DNA from: Microdochium bolleyi
Taxonomy: Eukaryota > Ascomycota > Sordariomycetes > Xylariales > Microdochiaceae
Length of the DNA: 64,000 nt
Reading direction: 5' to 3'
Assembly (NCBI GenBank): GCA_001566295.1
Contig: KQ964282.1
Span: 35,146-99,145, forward strand
The notes under the pieces were generated by a model that saw only the letters and a program-made list of their open reading frames with translations, searched no databases and was not told the origin of the DNA. The position numbers and the translations under genes are program-made. This document shows, in pieces, positions 1-11,653 of the stretch (the first letter of the stretch is position 1; each line of letters opens with the position of its first letter).

Positions 1-1803
1 GGTAGACTGGCACACGTAGTCGCCGGCCGGGAAGAGCTCGTAGTCGCGGTACGGGGTCACGAAGAGGGCGTGCCGGGCAAAGTGGGCGCGCTTGGCGAGC
101 TTGCTGTCGGCGTGCGCGAGCAGGCGCGGGCAGTTGTTGTTGAGGATCTTGTAGGCGACGGGCTTGTGCGAGGCCGAGTTGATGCTGGACGGGTTGGTGA
201 TGTCCCAGGTCCGGGACGTCTCGTGGCAGTAGTCGGCGACGCTTTCTTTGGCGGTGCGGAAGGGCGTCTTCTTGGCGTAGAAGCCGTTGCCGTAGGGGTT
301 CTCGGGGGAGCCCGTGGGGTGCTCTGAGGCAACGGCGTCGCTCTGGACGACGGTGTTGTTGGGCCCATCGACGGCCGGGTCGACGCGCAGCGAGAAGATG
401 TGCTGGTGGTTGTGGGCGTTGACCCGGTGGGCGACCTCGGTGCCGTAAGGGGCCGCGGTCTCCGACGGGTGCATGCAGTATGTGTTGAGCTGGCCCGTGA
501 GCTTGATCTCGAGCTTGTAGGTGCCGTCGAGGGAGAAAATGTGGTAGAAGGCGTACTCGTAGTTGGCGGCTGTGATGATCTGCGAGAGGATGAGCTTGCG
601 GTCGCGGGCCGAGATGACGGAGCCGTCGCGGTAATCGGTGTGCTTGTACAGCAGGCCGTTGTCCTCCTCGTGGATGCAGATGGCGTTCTGGATGAGGGCC
701 GCCTCGCCCGAGACCGTAGCCACAACAGCGTCCAGATAGTGGATGGCACCTTTGCAGTCGCACCCAAGCTTGAGCGAATTGGTCATCAGCCCTGTGCCGT
801 ACTCGCCGACATCAAAGGCGTGCTTGCGGTGATGTGGCGGGTTCGGGTCGCCGTATGGGACCACCATCTCGACAACGGACAGCCGGTTGAAGAGCGTCCG
901 CTCCCGACCCTGCTCATCGTCGTCGACGCGGATGTCGCTCAACACGATGCCTTCGCGGTAGTTGAAGCCGACGTGCATGCGAAAGTTGGCCCACGACAGC
1001 TCGTTGCCGCGCATCCGGAACGACACGCCCTCCGGCTGCGTGATGTCGATGGGCTTGAGCCGGTTCATGTAGCCGTCGCGCACAAACTCAGGCATGTAGT
1101 TGTGTTCGTCGAGCGGCGGCAGCGTCCTCTCGCCGTTGACCCGGCGGATGTCGACCGCCAGCACCTCCTCCGTCTCTGTGTCGAGGACGATGCTGAAGTC
1201 GAGCGGGTGCGCATACTGGTTGTCGTTGGGAGAGGACCGGTAGTAGGCCAGCCCTTGCTGCAGGCGGCGCTCAAAGCCCCAGCGGTCGTCGTAGCCGATC
1301 GCCCAGGCGTCGAGATAGACGCGTGACATGTCGGTGATGCCAATCTCGCGGCAGGCCTCGATCACGCGCGGGTCCTGGCGGCACACGCGCTCCGTGACGT
1401 CGAGGTCCTCGAGGGTGAGGGTCGGGCCGACGTTGGTCACCAGGTCCCACTGTTCGACCACGCCGCTCGTCAAGTTGACGACGGCCTCGATCGTCTCAGC
1501 GGCCCCGCGGACCAGCACGATGGCGAACGCCCGGCGGTCTGGGCGGGGCCCGCGGCGCTCCTTGAAGGCGGCATACTCGGCCTTGCGCGGCTCGCGGAGG
1601 GTGATGCAGTTGAACTTGAGCTGCTTCGGGTGCGCGTGCTTGCGCATCAGCTTGGCTGCAATGGGGATCTCTTCGAGAGAGAGGGAGTCTAAGGGGTGGA
1701 CAGGACGGCCCGGGGCCACGGCGACGGCATCATTAGAGAAGGAACCAGTGTCCTCGTCCCGATATATGGTGTAGCCGGGAATAGATGAGGTGTCGAGGAG
1801 CAT
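1..1803 (-). CDS. Copper amine oxidase (primary amine oxidase), C-terminus cut by window edge
   Basis: Oxidatively deaminates primary amines to aldehyde, ammonia and H2O2 using copper and a self-made topaquinone (TPQ). An uninterrupted reading frame runs from an ATG at 1803 (CCACC context) off the left edge, giving 601 codons of a family usually 650-700 long. The TPQ precursor lies in T-A-A-N-Y-E-Y (Tyr415). The catalytic-base Asp331 sits in FDVGEYGTG, 84 residues earlier, which is the family spacing. Two copper ligands are His466 and His468 in HNHQH. The third copper His would fall beyond the edge. There is no signal peptide, so a cytosolic or peroxisomal enzyme is likely; the C-terminal targeting signal cannot be seen. 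It is divergent from a permease at 3505 and close to an aldehyde dehydrogenase and a Zn2Cys6 gene, which suggests an amine-use cluster. The substrate cannot be told from sequence. Confidence 0.93.
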   Translation of the reverse strand, partial: MLLDTSSIPGYTIYRDEDTGSFSNDAVAVAPGRPVHPLDSLSLEEIPIAAKLMRKHAHPKQLKFNCITLREPRKAEYAAFKERRGPRPDRRAFAIVLVRGAAETIEAVVNLTSGVVEQWDLVTNVGPTLTLEDLDVTERVCRQDPRVIEACREIGITDMSRVYLDAWAIGYDDRWGFERRLQQGLAYYRSSPNDNQYAHPLDFSIVLDTETEEVLAVDIRRVNGERTLPPLDEHNYMPEFVRDGYMNRLKPIDITQPEGVSFRMRGNELSWANFRMHVGFNYREGIVLSDIRVDDDEQGRERTLFNRLSVVEMVVPYGDPNPPHHRKHAFDVGEYGTGLMTNSLKLGCDCKGAIHYLDAVVATVSGEAALIQNAICIHEEDNGLLYKHTDYRDGSVISARDRKLILSQIITAANYEYAFYHIFSLDGTYKLEIKLTGQLNTYCMHPSETAAPYGTEVAHRVNAHNHQHIFSLRVDPAVDGPNNTVVQSDAVASEHPTGSPENPYGNGFYAKKTPFRTAKESVADYCHETSRTWDITNPSSINSASHKPVAYKILNNNCPRLLAHADSKLAKRAHFARHALFVTPYRDYELFPAGDYVCQST

Positions 1804-3504
1804 GGTGGTGGTTGTCCGGGTTGAGCGACTGTGCCATACGAGCCAAGAGCTTGATGCTCCGATAGGGGGTATATTTCCTTTCGTGGGGGATGGAATAAAT
1901 CTGTCGTCCTTTGATAGACTCTGGACTGTAGGACTGTTGGCTGAGTAGTGCGGTGAAGCTTGGACAAGAAGACCAAGAGGAATGTTGAGGCTTCTGGGAG
2001 ACCGAGACATCTGGTTGACGGATTTATACTGGTGTGTCCGTGGGAATAACCTTCCATCACTGCCGGTCCTGCTCCGGCAGCCAGACCCACCACGGAGCCA
2101 AGTATCACCGGCCGCAGCGACTCCGTGGCACGACAGCAGCAATCATCGTGTCATGCCGGTGTGGCACATGGGAGACACGGTGTTGGCCGCCTGACCATGC
2201 TGGAGCTTATGGAGGAACATCGACGCATGCCAAGATCCACCCGCTCACGGCGCTGGACGGACTCGCGGCGCATGGCCTTGCCCGACTGGGCAAAGACGCA
2301 GAACAACGCCAGGGACCCTTAATAATGACACGTCCAGGCCAGCGAGCTCCCCCGCACGCCGGCAGCTGCAGCAGCCTGCGATGCAGAGCTTGTTTGGCTG
2401 GGCTGGGCTCGGCCCAGCGTACGAGGTGTGGCAGCAGGTACTGCGGCTGACGGTGCAGTTGGAGAAGCGAGCGGAGGAGACTGGTTATCGGCCCGCCCTC
2501 GCCACCCAGTCACCTATCGTGTGCTGCTAACCAATACCTTCAAGTTGCAGCATTCTGTGTGGTAACAGCGGAATCACCCCGGCCCTGTGGGGCTGGACAG
2601 AATTGCCGGGTCCGGTCTAGTCGTGCCTGATAGCCAGCATGCCATTACGTACAATAGGGTCCAGCATGGGTACCGGTCTTTTGTGCTGCGTCACATCTGC
2701 AGCCCTTGATGCTCCATCCTTTTCGAGCTTGCCGAACCCACAGAGAGATCAGCTGTCGGCCTTCTGTCGTCCTCTTTGCTTTGCACGCCCTGGGGCCGCT
2801 GGATCCGGGCCGGGAAAGAAAAAAAGAATCTGCACCAAGCTTCGACGGCCGCTGCCCACACCCGACCACGGCGCTGGGCTGCACCACACCACCCGCCACA
2901 GCACAGACGATCCATCGCCCAAGCCTGCGGCAGGGGGTTACATCGTGTTGCCAAGGGGCTTATCTCTGGCTCGGATGCGGGGGTGGAGTCTAGCAGTCCT
3001 CCCATGACGACGCGGCCCGGGAGTCAACCACCAAGCTTATCGCCATCCCAGACGAGGCACTCCTTAATCTCCGTTCCACGTCGTCCACGAGTGCGTCTGT
3101 CTCGGTTTCCCAGTCTCGCCGGCGCTGTCCCCCCCGCACGACGCTAAGGTCGGGAGTGCGCGAATATCAACCGCCAGCCGCGACAACCTATCGCGCTGCC
3201 GCAGGATCACTCACAGCTCCTGCTGGCAGTCTCCAATCCGTGGACCGGATTCCCGTCATCTGCTGCGCATCTCAGCCGAATACATCATCTCCTGCGGCCC
3301 TCCTAACTGAGCCTCGAACCCTCTGCATCTCTCGCTGGGCAGTTTCACCTCCGGACTTTGGACCTCTTGAGCCAAATCACACTCACACCTCAGTTGCGCA
3401 ACGCACAACCGGCCGTAGCGAATGCTTCTCAACACCGCTCATCCTCGCACTCTTCTGCTCGTCTTCGCTTGACAGCCTCCTCACTATTACAATCAACTTC
3501 AATC
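1804..3504. other. Shared intergenic region, amine oxidase / permease
   Basis: About 1.7 kb between two divergent genes. No convincing coding frame. The last ~250 nt before 3505 is C/T-rich, as is usual upstream of fungal transcription starts. Scattered GATA cores are present but not more than chance would give. Confidence 0.6.
2023..2028 (-). promoter_or_regulatory. Possible TATA box for the amine oxidase gene
   Basis: TATAAA on the minus strand, about 220 nt upstream of the ATG at 1803. Position and exact consensus fit a core promoter, but no transcript data support it. Confidence 0.3.
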
Positions 3505-5175
3505 ATGGACGCCGAGTCCCAAGCAAACCCCAAGGCCATGGCCGACGCGCGAACGGACCAGGAGCTGCAGGATGCGCAGGACCTGGCGGCCTTGGGCCAT
3601 GAGCAGACCCTGTCACGCAAGTTCGGCACCATCAGCATGCTCTCGCTCGCGTTCTGCGTGCTGGGCACCTGGTCGACCTTCGCCCAGGGTCTGTCCAGCG
3701 GCATCGATAACGGCGGGCCCGTGGCCATCCTCTGGGGCCTGGTGCTCGTGCTGCTGTGCAACCTCTGCATCGCCGTCTCCCTCGCGGAGCTGTGCAGCAG
3801 CATGCCGACTGCGCTGGGCCAGGCGTACTGGGTCAACCACCTGCTCCAGGACAAGTCCTGGGGCCGCATCCTCTCGTACGCCTGTGCCTGGATCAACACC
3901 TTTGGATGGTGGACGCTCTCGGCAAGCCAGTTGGCGTTTATGAACTCATTCGCGTGCTCCATGAAGACTCTGTTCGACAATGAGTTTGTTGCGACGGGGT
4001 GGATGCAGTTCCTGGTGTATCTCGGGTTCACGGCTCTCCTCACGGGCGTCAATGCCGTGGCCTGCCGCAGGGACTCGTTTCTTCCCTTCTTCAACAACTT
4101 CGTCGGCGTCGGCTTTGTCGCCTTGTTCCTTGTCTTTGTCCTCGCCATGCTTATATCCGTCGGGATCAAGGAAGACCTTGAGTTCCAGCCACCGTCCTTC
4201 GTCTTTGGCGCCTGGATCAACAACAACGGCTGGCCTGATGGCGTGACCTGGTTCATCGGCCTCGTGCAAGCCGCGTACGGCCTGACCGCCTTCGATGCCG
4301 CCGTGCACATGGTCGAGGAGGTCCCCAACCCGCGCAAGACGATCCCGCGCGTGCTCTGGCTGGCCGTTCTCCTCGGCGCGACCACCGGTTTCATCTTCAT
4401 GGTCGCCTGCCTCTTCAGCATCCAGTCCCTCGATGACGTGCTCAGCCCCACGACCGGCCTGCCCTTTATGGACCTCGTCGCCAAGTCCGTCGGGCTCGAG
4501 GGCGGCGCGGTCCTTCTCTCCCTCTTCATCTTCAACGGCCTCAGCCAGGGCGTCAGCGTGCTGACCACCGGGTCTCGCATGACCTGGGGCTTCGCGCGTG
4601 ACGGCGGCCTGCCGTACAGCACCTACTTTTCGCACGTGGACCCCGTGTGGCGCGTTCCCCTGCGCGCGCTGGTCCTGCAGGGCGTGCTCATCGGCCTGGT
4701 TGGCGTGCTGTACACCTTTGCGGACACGGTGCTCACGGCGATCCTGAGCGTCAGCACCATCGCGCTGACCATCTCATACGCGCTGCCGATCGTGGCGCTA
4801 CTCGTCGCGGGCCGCGACAAGCTGCCTCCGGGGGGCACGTTCAAGCTGGGCAAGTTCGGCCCCTTTGCCAACTACGTCTCGCTGGTCTACTGCGCCATCA
4901 CGACGGTATTCTTCTTCTTCCCCGGCAGTCCGGACCCGGCGCCCGAGGACATGAACTACGCCATTGCCGTGTTCGGCATCGTGCTGGTCGTGGCGGTCGT
5001 GTTCTGGTTCGTCAGGGGCCGGGTCGAGTTCCTGCAGATCGACGGGGCTATGGACCGCGCGATCGTGGCGCGAAGAGTCGAGGGGGAGGCCGCCAGCGTT
5101 GGGAGCAACGGCGCCGGTGCCGTTGCGGGTGGTGGTAGCGTCGGTGGCACCATGAGCAAGTCGGGGAAGAACTGA
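3505..5175 (+). CDS. APC-superfamily amino acid/choline/GABA-type permease
   Basis: A 556-residue membrane transporter with no introns. The ATG at 3505 was chosen over in-frame codons back to 3358 because it opens the usual short hydrophilic N-terminus and matches family length. About 12 hydrophobic segments follow. Family marks include the first-helix region FGTISMLSLAFCVLGTWSTF, the AELCSSMPTALGQAYW stretch, and MVEEVPNPRKTIPR, the conserved cytoplasmic loop of the fungal amino acid/choline transporter (ACT) family. The C-terminus is Gly/Ser-rich. It likely imports an amine, choline, GABA or a related amino compound at the plasma membrane. It is divergent from the amine oxidase and upstream of an aldehyde dehydrogenase on the same strand, so it may supply their substrate. 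Exact specificity is not readable. Confidence 0.9.
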   Translation: MDAESQANPKAMADARTDQELQDAQDLAALGHEQTLSRKFGTISMLSLAFCVLGTWSTFAQGLSSGIDNGGPVAILWGLVLVLLCNLCIAVSLAELCSSMPTALGQAYWVNHLLQDKSWGRILSYACAWINTFGWWTLSASQLAFMNSFACSMKTLFDNEFVATGWMQFLVYLGFTALLTGVNAVACRRDSFLPFFNNFVGVGFVALFLVFVLAMLISVGIKEDLEFQPPSFVFGAWINNNGWPDGVTWFIGLVQAAYGLTAFDAAVHMVEEVPNPRKTIPRVLWLAVLLGATTGFIFMVACLFSIQSLDDVLSPTTGLPFMDLVAKSVGLEGGAVLLSLFIFNGLSQGVSVLTTGSRMTWGFARDGGLPYSTYFSHVDPVWRVPLRALVLQGVLIGLVGVLYTFADTVLTAILSVSTIALTISYALPIVALLVAGRDKLPPGGTFKLGKFGPFANYVSLVYCAITTVFFFFPGSPDPAPEDMNYAIAVFGIVLVVAVVFWFVRGRVEFLQIDGAMDRAIVARRVEGEAASVGSNGAGAVAGGGSVGGTMSKSGKN

Positions 5176-6582
5176 CTGCATGGGTCACGGAGGAGCATGC
5201 CGCGAAAGGAACGGGGGGCTCCAGATCTCCCAAGGTCGAGAAAAGCGGCATAATGTCATACAGATTATTCAGGCGAATTGAGAGTTGTGATTTCAACACC
5301 ATTGCATGATTCACGGCTTCAACAATGATTCACAAATCCGGTTCATTATGAGTACGACGAGATTCCAGGGTGATTATCTCTTGTGAGACTTTGTGTAACC
5401 TGGGTTCCTGAGGTGAGAAATACGCATGTGTGAAAATAATCCAAGCCTCTGAAATGTTTGAATCCTTTGATTTGCCTGAAGAATCCTTGTCTCAGCGGGC
5501 TGCCAGTCCCAGCACCTCTTGGCTCGTGTCAGCCCCCAGACTCCCAAAGCTTGAGGACAACCGTAGACTCAAAACCCTGTAAACTCTAGACCTCCTCAGG
5601 CTTCATCCACCGCAGCATCAATGGACAAACGTCCGGGCTGACAGATCCAGCTGCGTTATCATTCGCCGTGGTGATATCGGCAAGCTCCGATAGGGGACGT
5701 TGCGCCCCCAGCTCCCATGCTTGCCAGAAGTGGAAAGTCCTCGCGGAGGGCAGTTCAGAGCCGGTCTCAGCTCGCTTGGAGATCCTCCGATGCTTACCAC
5801 CACTAACCAAGCGGCTCCGGACGGATGCCCCTGACTATGACAATAGCATGCCGGTGACTAGCGTGCCAGACCTTGCGTCATACTCCGGGGGAGCCGCAGC
5901 GCCGCGTGATAAGTCACCACCTGGGAGGCAGGGCCCTGTGGCTTTTGTCAAGTCATCATGACAGGGCAAAGAGAAAGCTGCTAAGCCTCATCGAGCAGTC
6001 CTGTCCCTCGAGCCCCGCAGAAGGTAGTCAAACTTGACCAAGCCTTCCTGCGTGTCCCAACACGACGATAAGCCTTGCGGGGGCTGCATTGCGATCCCTG
6101 GACCCCAGCGGCTAGGCTCAATGTAGACAAGAAGTCCCGCGACCGGGGTGGGTGGTCGTATGGACAGCGCTATGCCGTCTGGGGAAGCTCGATGCGATGC
6201 GATACTTTGAGCTATGTCGCCGTTGTTATCACGAGGGCCGACACCCTGCAGGCGGGTGACGGTGTCTGACAGCTGGACTCTTTGACCACATTGGGTCAAG
6301 GTCAAGGCCATGCTCGGCAGACACTGCTGAGGCTTGTCCGAACGCCGGCATTGGCAGGCAACTCCTGCATTACCGTTGCTGCCAGCCGAGCACATGTTCT
6401 CCACAGGCGCGGGAAGTTGGAGACGCGCGTGGAAACCCTGTGATGCTGCCGAAGCACGTTATGTTGGGGAAAATACTGGATAGCTGCGCAGCTCGTCCGT
6501 ACCATACTACACTATATGTTGTGGAGAATTCAAAGAGTACATTGCCCAAGACAAAACACCAGACCACAACGATCCGTACACG
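5176..6582. other. Intergenic, permease 3' end to ALDH promoter
   Basis: 1.4 kb with no supportable gene. Short frames on both strands lack codon bias or recognisable motifs. The right half serves as the ALDH promoter. Confidence 0.6.
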
Positions 6583-8270
6583 ATGTCGTCAAATGTATCG
6601 GTGCGGTTGACTGCCCCAAACGGGCGGCAGTACAATCAACCGACGGGTCTGTTCATTAACAATGAATGGGTCAAGTCGTCAGATGGTGGGCAGATCAAGA
6701 GCATCAATCCTTCGTGAGTGCCGACCTCTCGCCCAGTCTCTCGTGCGTAGCACAAGATCTGATCTGACTCAACCTGTCCTCTGTCCAAAGAAACGAGCAG
6801 GAAATCACCTCCGTCCACGCCGCGACACCAAAAGACGTCGACCGCGCCGTCGAGGCGGCGGCCAAGGCGCTGCGCAACCCCGCCTGGGCCGACCTCCCCG
6901 GGACCGAGCGTGGGAAGCTGATGCACAAGCTCGCGCAGCTCGTCGAGGACAACCGGGAGACGCTGGCCACGATCGAGACATGGGACAACGGAAAGCCCTA
7001 CGCGGTCGCGCTGAACGAGGATGTGGGTGAGGTGGCCGAGACGCTGCGGTACTACGCGGGCTTTGCGGACAAGATCTTCGGGCAGGTGATTGAGACGACG
7101 CCCGACAAGTTTGCATACACCGTCCGCGAGCCCGTGGGCGTCTGCGCGCAGATCATTCCGTGAGTCTCTACTCGCTTGGTGTTTTGGTGACTCATTGGTC
7201 GATTCCAGGGACGAAAAAGCTAATCATTGCCCCCTTTGCTTTACAGATGGAACTATCCTCTCGCCATGGCGGCGTGGAAGCTCGGTCCGGCACTCGCCTG
7301 CGGCAACACCATCGTCCTCAAGCCTGCCGAGCAGACGCCCCTCTCAATCCTTTTCTTCGCCAACCTGATCGCCGAGGCCGGCTTCCCACCAGGTGTCGTC
7401 AACATCGTCAACGGGCTCGGCGCGGTCGCGGGCACCGCGCTCAGCGAGCACCCGGGTGTTGCGAAAGTCGCATTCACGGGATCGACCGCCACGGCGCGGA
7501 GCATCATGAAATCGGCCTCGGGCACGCTCAAGAACATCACGCTCGAGACGGGGGGTAAGAGCCCCCTCATCGTCTTCGACGACGCCGAGCTGGACCTCGC
7601 AGCCGAGTGGGCGCACGCGGGCATCATGTCCAACCAGGGGCAGATCTGCACCGCGACGTCGCGTATCCTCGTTCAGGCGGGCATCTATGACAGGTTCGTC
7701 GCTGCGTTCAAGGCCAAGGTCCGCGAGATCTCCAAGGTCGGCGACCCCTTCCAGGAGGACACGTTCCAGGGCCCGCAGGTCACGCAGGCCCAGCTCGACC
7801 GGATCCTCGAGTACGTGGCCGTCGGCAAGCGCGAGGGGGCCAAGCTGGAGATGGGCGGCACGAGACTGCATTCCTCTGAAGGCGGCCAGAACGGCAGCAA
7901 GGGCTACTTTGTGTACCCGACCGTCTTCACCGGCGTGACGCCGCAGATGCGCATCTTCCAGGAGGAGGTGTTTGGGCCCTTTGTCGTGCTGACGCGGTTC
8001 GAGACCGAGGACGAGGCGGTCGCGCTGGCCAACGACACGCAGTACGGCCTGGGCAGCGCGCTGTTCACAACGAACCTGACCAAGGCGCACCGCGTGGCGC
8101 GCCGGATCGAGGCGGGGATGGTCTGGATCAACTCGAGCAACGACAGCGACTGGCGCGTGCCGTTCGGGGGCGTCAAGCAGAGCGGAATCGGTAGGGAGCT
8201 GGGCGAGGCCGGGCTCGCGGCGTACTCGACCATCAAGGCGGTGCATGTGAACATGCGGTCTAGGCTCTGA
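6583..8270 (+). CDS. NAD(P)+-dependent aldehyde dehydrogenase
   Basis: Oxidises aldehydes to acids. Three exons: 6583-6713, 6791-7159 and 7247-8270, with introns of 77 and 87 bp (GTGAGT donors, AG acceptors, a CTAAT branch site in the second). The joined product is 507 residues, the normal class 1/2 ALDH size. Visible motifs are PWNYP at the cofactor site, FTGSTATA, the general-base Glu267 in LETGGKSP, and the nucleophile Cys301 in NQGQICTATSR. The C-terminal PFGGVKQSGIGRELG motif is intact. No targeting sequence is obvious, so it is probably cytosolic. Lying beside an amine oxidase, it is well placed to take the aldehyde that enzyme makes, though that link is inference. Betaine-aldehyde or general ALDH activity is also possible. 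Confidence 0.94.
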
Positions 8271-8948
8271 TTATAGTTCTCAACCAACCGGTCCTGGTTT
8301 TACTTGTGCCTCTTGTCCCTGTACCCTCCATCGCGTGTGACTGTGCCGCTGCCGTTGTGTGTGATCAGGGGTATTAGATAGTGACAGGTTCAGGGGGTGG
8401 AACCGGCTGGGGCTGCCCGATGGGGCAACCAGGGAGAATCTGGGGAAGCGAGCGGCACTGTCATTTCCATTACGTGACGCGGAACAGGCCGGCGATTTGC
8501 ATCAGCCAATCATGGCGATAAGCGGGAGTCGCTAGGATGGTGGAGGTAGCACCGAGCAGCTGGGCCCAGCCCGTCCTCCGCTCCGGCCACCTCCGCTTCT
8601 CCATCATCCATCCCTCTGGTCCGTCGAACTGCACAGGCACTGCACTTCTCTGCTCGACATCCCGTATTCAACGCCGAGGACCTCATCACCACTTCCAAAC
8701 GACAGCGACTTTCATCGTGATCACAGTTCCTCTTCATCGACACCATCACCTCCGTTTCCTCCGCCACCGCTTCGCCGGTGCCTCCCGATCGGCCACAACC
8801 GCTCTTCCGAACGACTTGTCGATGGCAGGTCTTGCTTCGACGTCCTACAACCCGATGCTCAGCCTGCCCGCCCTGTGCTCCATGCTTGAGGAACCCCAGG
8901 ACCGTGGTTAGACAATTCGCATCACGCCCCTGCCCCTGAACAACTTCC
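8271..8948. other. Intergenic, ALDH 3' end to Zn2Cys6 gene leader
   Basis: 678 bp. The second half is C/T-rich and probably holds the promoter and 5' leader of the regulator. It contains an out-of-frame upstream ATG at 8821, in a different phase from the main start. Confidence 0.55.
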
Positions 8949-11653
8949 ATGACACGCCACTCAAAGACCCGGTCGGGATGCCGGGTCTGCAAGCGCAAAC
9001 GTGTATGTCAAATGGCCCTTGGCATCGTGCATAATGACAATACAAAGCTGACATGCTGCGTGTTTGCGCCTGGTAGCTGAAATGCGACGAGACGGCCCCC
9101 TCCTGCCTCAACTGTGTCCGCCGAGGCGTCGAGTGCCCGGGCTACCAGCAGGTCCTTCGCTGGTCGACCAAGCACGAGCAGACCAAGAGCACCCGCCAGA
9201 ACAAGATCAATGCCGCCGTCGCCAAGCCCCAGGCCTCCCTGCCCGCCTGGCCACCGTCGACAACCGCCATGGACCTCGGATTCGAGGCCTCCGCGGTATT
9301 TGACTCTCTCTGCTTCGATATCCTGTCCGCGTCGCCGTCCCAGCTGGCTCTCTTCTCGGACACGAGCAGCCCGGCCATGTCGTTCACAACCATGTCCTCT
9401 TCACCCACCTCTACGACTACGACCACGACTAATGCCACAGAGGGCTTCGTCGGGACACCTGAGACCGTATACACTTCGGGTTTTCAAATCGTACCGGCTA
9501 TCGGCAACGGGTGCGACCTTTTTCAGCTCCAAGATGCAGCTTTCGGCTTCGACAACTCTGATCTGGACACAATGACTGATCCTCAGCTCTGGCAAGACTG
9601 CAGCGCCGTGCAAGTCGGCACATCTGATCTGCCGCAGCGTGATCCATCTTCAGCTGCATCGTTCGGACTACTGGACTCCGCAATCATTCCGCAGGCCATG
9701 CACGACCCATCGACCATGCTCGTCGAGTTCTGGTTCCACTCGGTCTGCGATGGCTGGGCAGCGTACGACTCGCCTGCGAACCCATTTCGGCAGCTCTGCT
9801 CTTCGCTCTGGGCGTCATCGGCTCCAGTCTTCTACTCGATCCAGAGCATGGCGGCCGCGTCGATCCGGCTGGACCAGCAGCAGCACCACTACAACCTTCT
9901 GCCCGACCAGGTCCGCGACGCCCTCCACGAAGCACCGCAGATGTCGACGAAAGCACTGGTCCACGAGCTCGACGCGTTCTTCCGTGGCCCGCAGCCACCA
10001 GACACCCACAGGCTCAACACCTCGTCGTCCCCTCCCGCCATGGGTATCCTGGTCTCGCTGTTCTGTATGAGCTCCTCGCTCAGCTGGATCGACTCGCGCC
10101 AGCTGGGCACGCAGTACCTGCGCCACGCCCGGGCTATGCTCGAGCTACTCGACCTCGGCAGGAAGACCGGTGTCAACACGCCCATGCTGTCGCGAAGGGA
10201 CAGAGAGCTGCTCGACTTCTTCAGGGGCTGCCTCGCCTACGAGGAGATGCTGCGGAGCATCGTAAGCGATGACGAGGAAGACTTCCGCACGCTGGTGGAG
10301 GACAGCCGTCCAGCTCAGCACCAGCAGCACACCTCGTCTTGCCACGGCCCTACTGTCATCAGCCGCCAGCCCTTGAAGCTGCACCCCTGGGCTGGCATCC
10401 CGAGCGCCATGTCGCGGCTCTTCGGGCAGGTCATGGTCCTCTGCCGTCGCTCGCGTGCCCTGTGGCGCGGCAGCACGCAGCTTGATTATACCTTTATGCG
10501 TGCCGCGGTGGGCCACATCGAGCAAGCACGCAAGCTCGAGGCAGAGTTGCTTGCCATCGACGTCCGGACCATTGTCGACTGCAACGGCGGCGACGACGAC
10601 GACGACCACGAAGACGACAACAGTGGCGGCAGTGACCCAGCGGAGCGCCCCCATCGCGATGCCACCCGCGCGTCGAAGACCCAGACTCGCCACCATCTCG
10701 TCCTCGCGGCCGAGGCCTTCCGGCTGTGCGGCCTGCTGCAGCTGCACATGACATTCTCTGACCTCGCCCCGTCGCTGGGTGAGCTGCGCCTGTGCCAACC
10801 GGTCGCTCCGTATGTCGGCCCAGCAGCAGTAGGCCTCGACGGACCCGGCGCGCCAGCACTGACGACCTCGACTGCCACCACCACGTCAGCCCTGGCACTG
10901 CACATTGTCGACATCATCGCGTCCATCCCCGCGTCGTCGGGCATGCGTTGTCTGCAGCCTCTGCTGTGCGTCTGTGCCGGCAGCGGTCTGGAGTCCTCGC
11001 GCAGGCCGGCGCAGCACCGTGATGGGGAGCACCGCGAGTGTGAGAAGGTCGGCCAGCTCGTGGACGCGCCGCCGTGCCATATTAATTGGTGGGAGTCGTT
11101 CTTGCCAACCCCTGCGACCACTGGGCCTGGAACAGGCCTGGATTACTTCTCGGAGGGCGTTGCGTCAGGGTATGCGCCCTCTTTTCCCGTGTCGTGTATA
11201 TCTGCCAACAGCAGCAGTGGCAATTCGACTTCTCACACGACAGTTGGCGCCGTGCCAGAGTTTGCCCGAGGCAGCTTCGCTTGCGACTGCTGCACAGGCG
11301 GTCATGCTGGAGACATGTTGTCAGTCAATGATGATGATGATGCGAAGATCCGCGAAGCCCGCGCCTTCTTGCGCAATCGCCTGGCTGAGCTCCAGCAGAA
11401 TCTGCCCAAGAAGCCCATCGCCGTGGCGTGCGAGCTGCTCGAGGAGATCTGGTCGACCATGGACTACTGCCACGAGGAGGTGAAAATCGCCTTGCCTGCC
11501 TCTGCTCGAGGTGCTAGCACTCCGGGCATTCGAGTCTCGAGCAGATTGGGTGCACATGCAGCAGGGGTTCATAATGGTGGCCGTGGCGCTGGAGGCAGCG
11601 TGCACTGGCTGGATATCATGAGCACGGGGAGATTCCAGAGTGTCTTTGGGTAG
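8949..11653 (+). CDS. Zn2Cys6 (binuclear zinc cluster) transcription factor
   Basis: Two exons, 8949-9002 and 9077-11653, join across a 74 bp intron (GTATGT donor, GCTGAC branch, TAG acceptor) to give about 876 residues. The intron cuts the DNA-binding domain. Once joined it shows C-X2-C-X6-C-X6-C-X2-C-X6-C from GCRVCKRKR into KCDETAPSC and ends at VECPGY. The long middle and C-terminal parts are helical and look like a fungal-specific transcription factor domain, with an acidic run (DDDDDHEDD) near residue 510. It should act in the nucleus on CGG-type sites. It lies 0.7 kb after the ALDH on the same strand, so it may be the pathway regulator of the amine oxidase/permease/ALDH group; this is inference from position. 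A further small intron inside the long second exon cannot be excluded. Confidence 0.88.

Noticed and set aside
400..1326. Long open frames on the plus strand inside the amine oxidase
   Set aside because: They are antisense shadows of a GC-rich coding gene; the minus frame carries all the enzyme motifs.
1804..3504. GATA-factor (HGATAR) sites as evidence of nitrogen control of the amine cluster
   Set aside because: About five or more cores can be seen, but roughly five are expected by chance in 1.7 kb on two strands, so they show nothing.
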